Notes under the pieces: generated by a model | Seen by the model: the letters and a program-made list of their open reading frames with translations, nothing else | Told to the model about the DNA's origin: nothing | Databases searched by the model: none | Origin: Baffinella frigidus | Lineage: Eukaryota; Cryptophyceae; Cryptomonadales; Baffinellaceae | Length of the DNA stretch: 12,484 nt | Direction: 5' to 3' | NCBI GenBank assembly: GCA_026770585.1 | Contig: MU646340.1 | Span: forward strand, 228,357 to 240,840 | Shown here: positions 11,301 through 12,484 of the stretch, one piece after another | Layout: each line of letters starts with the position of its first letter | Position numbering within the stretch: position 1 is the first letter of the stretch | Translations under genes and position numbers: made by a program

Positions 11301-12340
11301 AGGTTTGAGGGTTGAGGGTTGAGGGTTGAGTGTTGAGGGTTGAGGGTTGAGGGTTGAGGGGTGAGGGATGAGGGTTGAGGATTCAGTGTTTAGGGTCTAG
11401 GGTTTAGGGTTTAGGGTTTAGGGTTTAGGGTTTAGGGTTTAGGGTTTAGGTTTCAGTTCTTCAGGTTTTTAGGTTTTTAGGTTTGAGGTTTGAGGATTGA
11501 GGATTGAGGTTTGAGGTTTGAGGTGTGAGGTTGCGGGTGTACGTTCTCGTTGACGACGTTGACGAATGCGCGGTGCAGGAACTTGAGCCGCTCCGTGCGG
11601 TCCAGCATGTCCTGCATCAGGGCTTATCGTTCACGCATGTCCTGCACCTGTAATCCCGCGTATCACAGGTATCCTTCGTGCCCAACACTCCATTCTTCGA
11701 GGGGCATTCCAGAATTTGATGGGGTTTGTGTATCAGCGTTTAGCTGACGACTTTGTGTGTCGGCGTTTAGCTGATGACTGAGGTGATGACGTGTCAGACT
11801 TATCAGCGAAAGGTCAGCCGCAGGCCCGCGTATGCCCAGCACCCCGCGCGTCGAGCTTATCACGGTTTCAAGGTTATCGAGGTCATCAATAAGTTGGCTG
11901 GCGGCACATACGGCAGATATAATGCATTTGCCCGAGTTTCAGTAAAAAGCTCTCTGTCCAGGTGCACGCCGTTGACGGAGGGGGCTGCAGGGTGCATTGG
12001 CGGCATAGCACAGGGTGCTTGGTGGTGAGGGGCAGTCAGTAAGTGGCGGGAGATGCAGCGTCGGTTGGTGCGCACCTACAAACAGGTTGTGAAATTCTGC
12101 GAGAACAAGCGGGGCGGGGGGCGGGGGAGAACATGTCGACTTACGAACAGTTGACTAACGGGCGTCAACTTAAGGAGAGTTGACTAACGGGCTTGGTCAA
12201 CAAGTTGACTAACCTGGAGCGGGTGCAGGTGGAGCGAGAGGACGTCATCGCTCCTCCCCGCGCACATCCCCGCCATCTCCCGCAGGGGGTCCTGCAGCCG
12301 CCGCGCGAGTGACACCGCCTGCAGCCGCAGCGGGGGGTAC
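4794..12340 (-). CDS. SPT6: Transcription elongation factor SPT6, C-terminal part (17 exons)
   Basis: SPT6 is a nuclear histone chaperone and elongation factor that travels with RNA polymerase II; its tandem SH2 domain binds the phosphorylated Rpb1 linker. Exons in transcript order: 12340-12214, 11611-11543, 11265-11176, 10942-10853, 10610-10458, 9974-9878, 9540-9257, 8804-8761, 8492-8438, 7988-7890, 7300-7256, 7004-6780, 6530-6459, 6226-6174, 5877-5772, 5590-5474, 5216-4794. Together they give 2149 nt, 715 residues and a TAG stop with no frame conflict. Family hallmarks in order are [10 protein letters not shown], the HHH motif [28 protein letters not shown] with [13 protein letters not shown], the S1 region, IHHPMFKNF with DYIIRPS (the conserved SH2 arginine), and GYRFRKQVF of the second SH2. 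SPT6 proteins are usually 1400-1700 residues, so about half lies beyond the right edge. Introns make up about 72% of the span; 13 of 16 are phase 0. Splice sites were inferred from frame and family similarity, not transcripts. Confidence 0.95.
4841..4889. repeat. Two long poly-C runs in coding sequence
   Basis: Runs of 15 C (4841-4855) and 21 C (4869-4889) are separated by AACCGGGGCAGTG, and that separator recurs after the second run. On the SPT6 sense strand they are G runs encoding polyglycine. Such runs are slippage-prone in replication and sequencing. Confidence 0.9.
5217..5473 (-). repeat. SPT6 intron 16: telomere-like heptamers
   Basis: Donor TCG|GTCAGT, acceptor ACCAG|GTCCC. Plus-strand filling is degenerate TTTAGGG/TTCAGGG/TTTGGGG with a cleaner block at 5415-5445. 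The shared GGTC at both junctions is too short to count as a direct repeat. Length 257 bp. Confidence 0.8.
5591..5771 (-). repeat. SPT6 intron 15: telomere-like, GC donor
   Basis: At 181 bp this is the shortest SPT6 intron in the window. It holds TTTAGGG and TTCGGGT/TTTGGGG variants. The hexamer GCAGGC spans both junctions, so the cut cannot be placed uniquely, but with an AG acceptor the donor is GC rather than GT. No GT nearby restores the frame. Confidence 0.75.
5878..6173 (-). repeat. SPT6 intron 14: telomere-like heptamers
   Basis: Phase-2 intron, donor TTGG|GTACCC, acceptor TTCAG|GTACGT, with GGTAC shared at both junctions. It has short perfect TTTAGGG blocks (5920-5945, 6105-6122) among TTCAGGG and TTTAGTG variants. 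Confidence 0.8.
6227..6458 (-). repeat. SPT6 intron 13: TTTAGTG array, 8-bp boundary repeat
   Basis: Next to the acceptor is a near-perfect TTTAGTG heptamer array (6231-6290), then ATTAGGG/ATCAGGG units to about 6428. AGGTGCTC occurs at both junctions (exon end plus donor, acceptor plus exon start), so the donor GTGCTC duplicates the start of exon 14. Confidence 0.9.
6531..6779 (-). repeat. SPT6 intron 12: TTTATTG array, 10-bp boundary repeat
   Basis: The donor side holds a TTTATTG array (6714-6753), grading through TTTAGTG and TTTAATG to TTTAGGG near the acceptor. AAGGTGCACG occurs at both junctions, the longest boundary repeat found; the donor GTGCACG equals the start of exon 13. Confidence 0.9.
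7005..7255 (-). repeat. SPT6 intron 11: perfect TTTAGGG array, 9-bp boundary repeat
   Basis: This holds the purest telomere-type array in the window: eight consecutive perfect TTTAGGG units within about 7082-7138, with TTCAGGG and TTTAGGGG variants around it. AGGTGATCC spans both junctions, so the donor GTGATCC equals the start of exon 12. Confidence 0.92.
7301..7889 (-). repeat. SPT6 intron 10: heptamers plus duplicated unique segments
   Basis: Between short TTTAGGG remnants (7313-7350) and the donor lie AGTGTCC heptamers (7580-7622, 7678-7710) and an AGTGTGT heptamer block (7620-7675). Non-heptameric parts include a 46-bp element at 7401-7446 repeated at 7814-7859 (36 of 46 identical), GCTGAGTAGAG in both 7480-7500 and 7720-7740, and a copy of the exon 10 end at 7769-7801. 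Confidence 0.8.
7989..8437 (-). repeat. SPT6 intron 9: GA-rich minisatellites
   Basis: Unlike its neighbours this intron is not telomere-like. It carries an AGGGAGAGTG decamer array (about 7997-8160), an (AG)n run (about 8268-8313) and four copies of a 23-bp GGTGGATGAAGAGAGAAAGA-type unit (about 8338-8428). On the sense strand all are pyrimidine-rich. Donor ATG|GTCTCA, acceptor TGCAG|GAGAAC, with no boundary repeat. Confidence 0.8.
8493..8760 (-). repeat. SPT6 intron 8: GGGTTTT heptamers and GGGGTTTT octamers
   Basis: The acceptor side starts with GGGTTTT heptamers (8508-8545) that turn into GGGGTTTT octamers (to about 8582), then degenerate TTTGGGG and GTGGGGA units. Phase 2, donor CGCG|GTAACC, acceptor ACGCAG|GGAGC. 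No clear boundary repeat. Confidence 0.8.
8805..9256 (-). repeat. SPT6 intron 7: 8-bp boundary repeat, nested insert, exon copy
   Basis: ATCAGGTG occurs at both junctions. Near the acceptor a 22-bp telomere-like insert (8807-8828) is flanked by GCGCCACCT copies (8798-8806, 8829-8837). GGGGGATGGG-type repeats occupy about 8930-8985. A copy of the 3' end of exon 7 lies at 9156-9189. The exact 15-mer ACGGGTGGTGTCTGG (8915-8929) is the reverse complement of part of the intron 10 element (7819-7833). Confidence 0.85.
9541..9877 (-). repeat. SPT6 intron 6: TTTAGGGTTGCCAGCAG units and exon copy
   Basis: Canonical GTAAGT donor, acceptor ACCAG|ACC. Between 9600 and 9760 TTTAGGGTTG alternates with GCCAGCAGCAA and GCAGACCAGCG-like blocks; the same blocks occur in intron 10 (7325-7335, 7362-7377), so this is a dispersed composite repeat. 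A copy of the end of exon 6 lies at 9756-9779. Confidence 0.75.
9975..10457 (-). repeat. SPT6 intron 5: mixed unique and repeated DNA
   Basis: It holds a 24-bp tandem pair next to the acceptor (9980-10003, 10004-10027), a short TTAGGG/TTCGGGG block (10050-10095), 280 bp of mostly unique sequence, and three GTACACATCCGT-type copies near the donor (10374-10385, 10407-10418, 10424-10435). An 11-bp match to the exon 5 start (GTGGTGTGGAC on the sense strand) lies at 10176-10186. Confidence 0.7.
10611..10852 (-). repeat. SPT6 intron 4: TTTGGGG heptamers
   Basis: A clean TTTGGGG heptamer array lies beside the acceptor (10622-10680), followed by TTTAGGG, TTGAGGG and TTTATGG variants. Donor GAG|GTACAC, acceptor CTCAG|GTGG; only AGGT is shared, which splice consensus alone explains. 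Confidence 0.8.
10943..11175 (-). other. SPT6 intron 3: no telomere-like sequence
   Basis: This 233-bp intron differs from its neighbours. It is AT-richer, with repeated TTTCAGAA(A/T)-like blocks and T runs on the plus strand (10968-11070) that read as purine-rich on the sense strand. Donor CAG|GTCATC, acceptor TGGCAG|GAG. Confidence 0.8.
11266..11542 (-). repeat. SPT6 intron 2: GAGGGTT and TTTAGGG heptamers
   Basis: Three successive 7-bp blocks: GAGGGTT/GAGGTTT (11285-11365), perfect TTTAGGG about seven times (11402-11450), and GAGGTTT/GAGGATT (11480-11530). Donor AAC|GTACAC, acceptor ACCAG|GGGG. No boundary repeat. Confidence 0.85.
11612..12213 (-). other. SPT6 intron 1 in window: unique DNA with junction duplications
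   Basis: The longest intron (602 bp) lacks telomere arrays. The donor-proximal sequence GTTAGTCAACT occurs three times (sense strand; plus 12203-12213, 12178-12188, 12149-12159). The acceptor-proximal TGCAGGACATGC occurs twice (11605-11616, 11635-11646). A 27-bp tandem pair lies at 11728-11754 and 11755-11781. No gene is evident inside. Confidence 0.75.
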
Positions 12341-12484
12341 CTGCGGTGCGGTTTGGGGTGTAGGGTTTGGGGTTTGGGGTTTGGGGTTTGGGGTTTGGGG
12401 TTTGGGGTTTGGGGTTTGGGGTTTGGGTTTTGGGGTTTGGGGTTTGGGGTTTGGGGTTTGGGGTTTGGGTTTTAGGGTTCAGGG
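12341..12484 (-). repeat. Incomplete SPT6 intron: TTTGGGG array at window edge
   Basis: Upstream of the acceptor ACCGCAG|GTACCC the sequence is almost pure TTTGGGG heptamers to the window end, with a final TTTTAGGG/TTCAGGG. The preceding exon must end two bases into a codon. Confidence 0.85.

Larger units (their letters stand above)
10458..12340 (-). other. SPT6: SPT6 exons 1-5 in window: HHH region
   Basis: Fragment residues 1-176. Exon 1 carries [19 protein letters not shown] and ends HPLQ, typical of the segment before the helix-hairpin-helix domain. Exons 2-3 supply [19 protein letters not shown] and the hairpin [11 protein letters not shown]. Exons 4-5 give [17 protein letters not shown] and RIHPE. 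Between FLKI and RIHPE lies an acidic/glycine-rich linker ([20 protein letters not shown]) longer than I expect in plant or animal SPT6. I end exon 5 at CCCGAG|GTCCGC because RIHPE then joins [16 protein letters not shown] as in the family; a second in-frame option, TCCAAA|GTTGAC 18 bases on, would add VRFASK. Confidence 0.85.

Overview
The window is nuclear DNA of a eukaryote, most likely a GC-rich microalga. The evidence is a spliceosomal gene with 17 exons in view, secreted proteins with eukaryotic signal peptides, and long tracts of TTTAGGG-type (plant/algal telomere) heptamers. A TGTAA motif behind one gene and a WG/GW tail on the SPT6 protein fit the green lineage, but the species cannot be fixed from sequence alone.

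Layout. Positions 1-1000 hold GC-rich tandem repeats and no gene I can support. A divergent pair follows: a minus-strand gene (1814 to 1024, probably two exons) for a small secreted or luminal protein, and a plus-strand single-exon gene (1940-3775) for a 611-residue secreted or luminal protein with C-terminal TPR-like helices. They share a 125-bp intergenic promoter carrying a perfect 12-bp inverted repeat. A 117-bp MITE-like element with TA flanks sits three bases after the TPR stop codon. Positions 3900-4793 look gene-free.

The rest, 4794-12340 on the minus strand, is the C-terminal 715 residues of the transcription elongation factor SPT6. It has the end of the YqgF-side region, HHH, death-like (DLD) domain, S1, tandem SH2 and a proline/glycine-rich tail with five WG motifs. 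The N-terminal half lies beyond the right edge. I could join 17 exons with consistent reading frame through all 16 introns.

The main discovery candidate is the SPT6 introns. Many are built largely of telomere-like heptamer arrays, always with CCCTAAA-type sequence on the sense strand. Several have their own variant heptamer (TTTAGGG, TTTGGGG, TTTAGTG, TTTATTG, GAGGGTT, AGTGTCC). At least four (introns 7, 11, 12, 13) are bounded by 8-10 bp direct repeats that span both splice sites, so the donor is a copy of the first bases of the downstream exon. A 22-bp telomeric insert flanked by a 9-bp direct repeat sits at the acceptor of intron 7. Three other spots carry imperfect copies of the preceding exon's 3' end inside the intron. 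Together these suggest intron birth or growth by insertion of telomere-like DNA into staggered breaks at AG|GT sites, within one essential gene. This is inference from sequence, not demonstrated.
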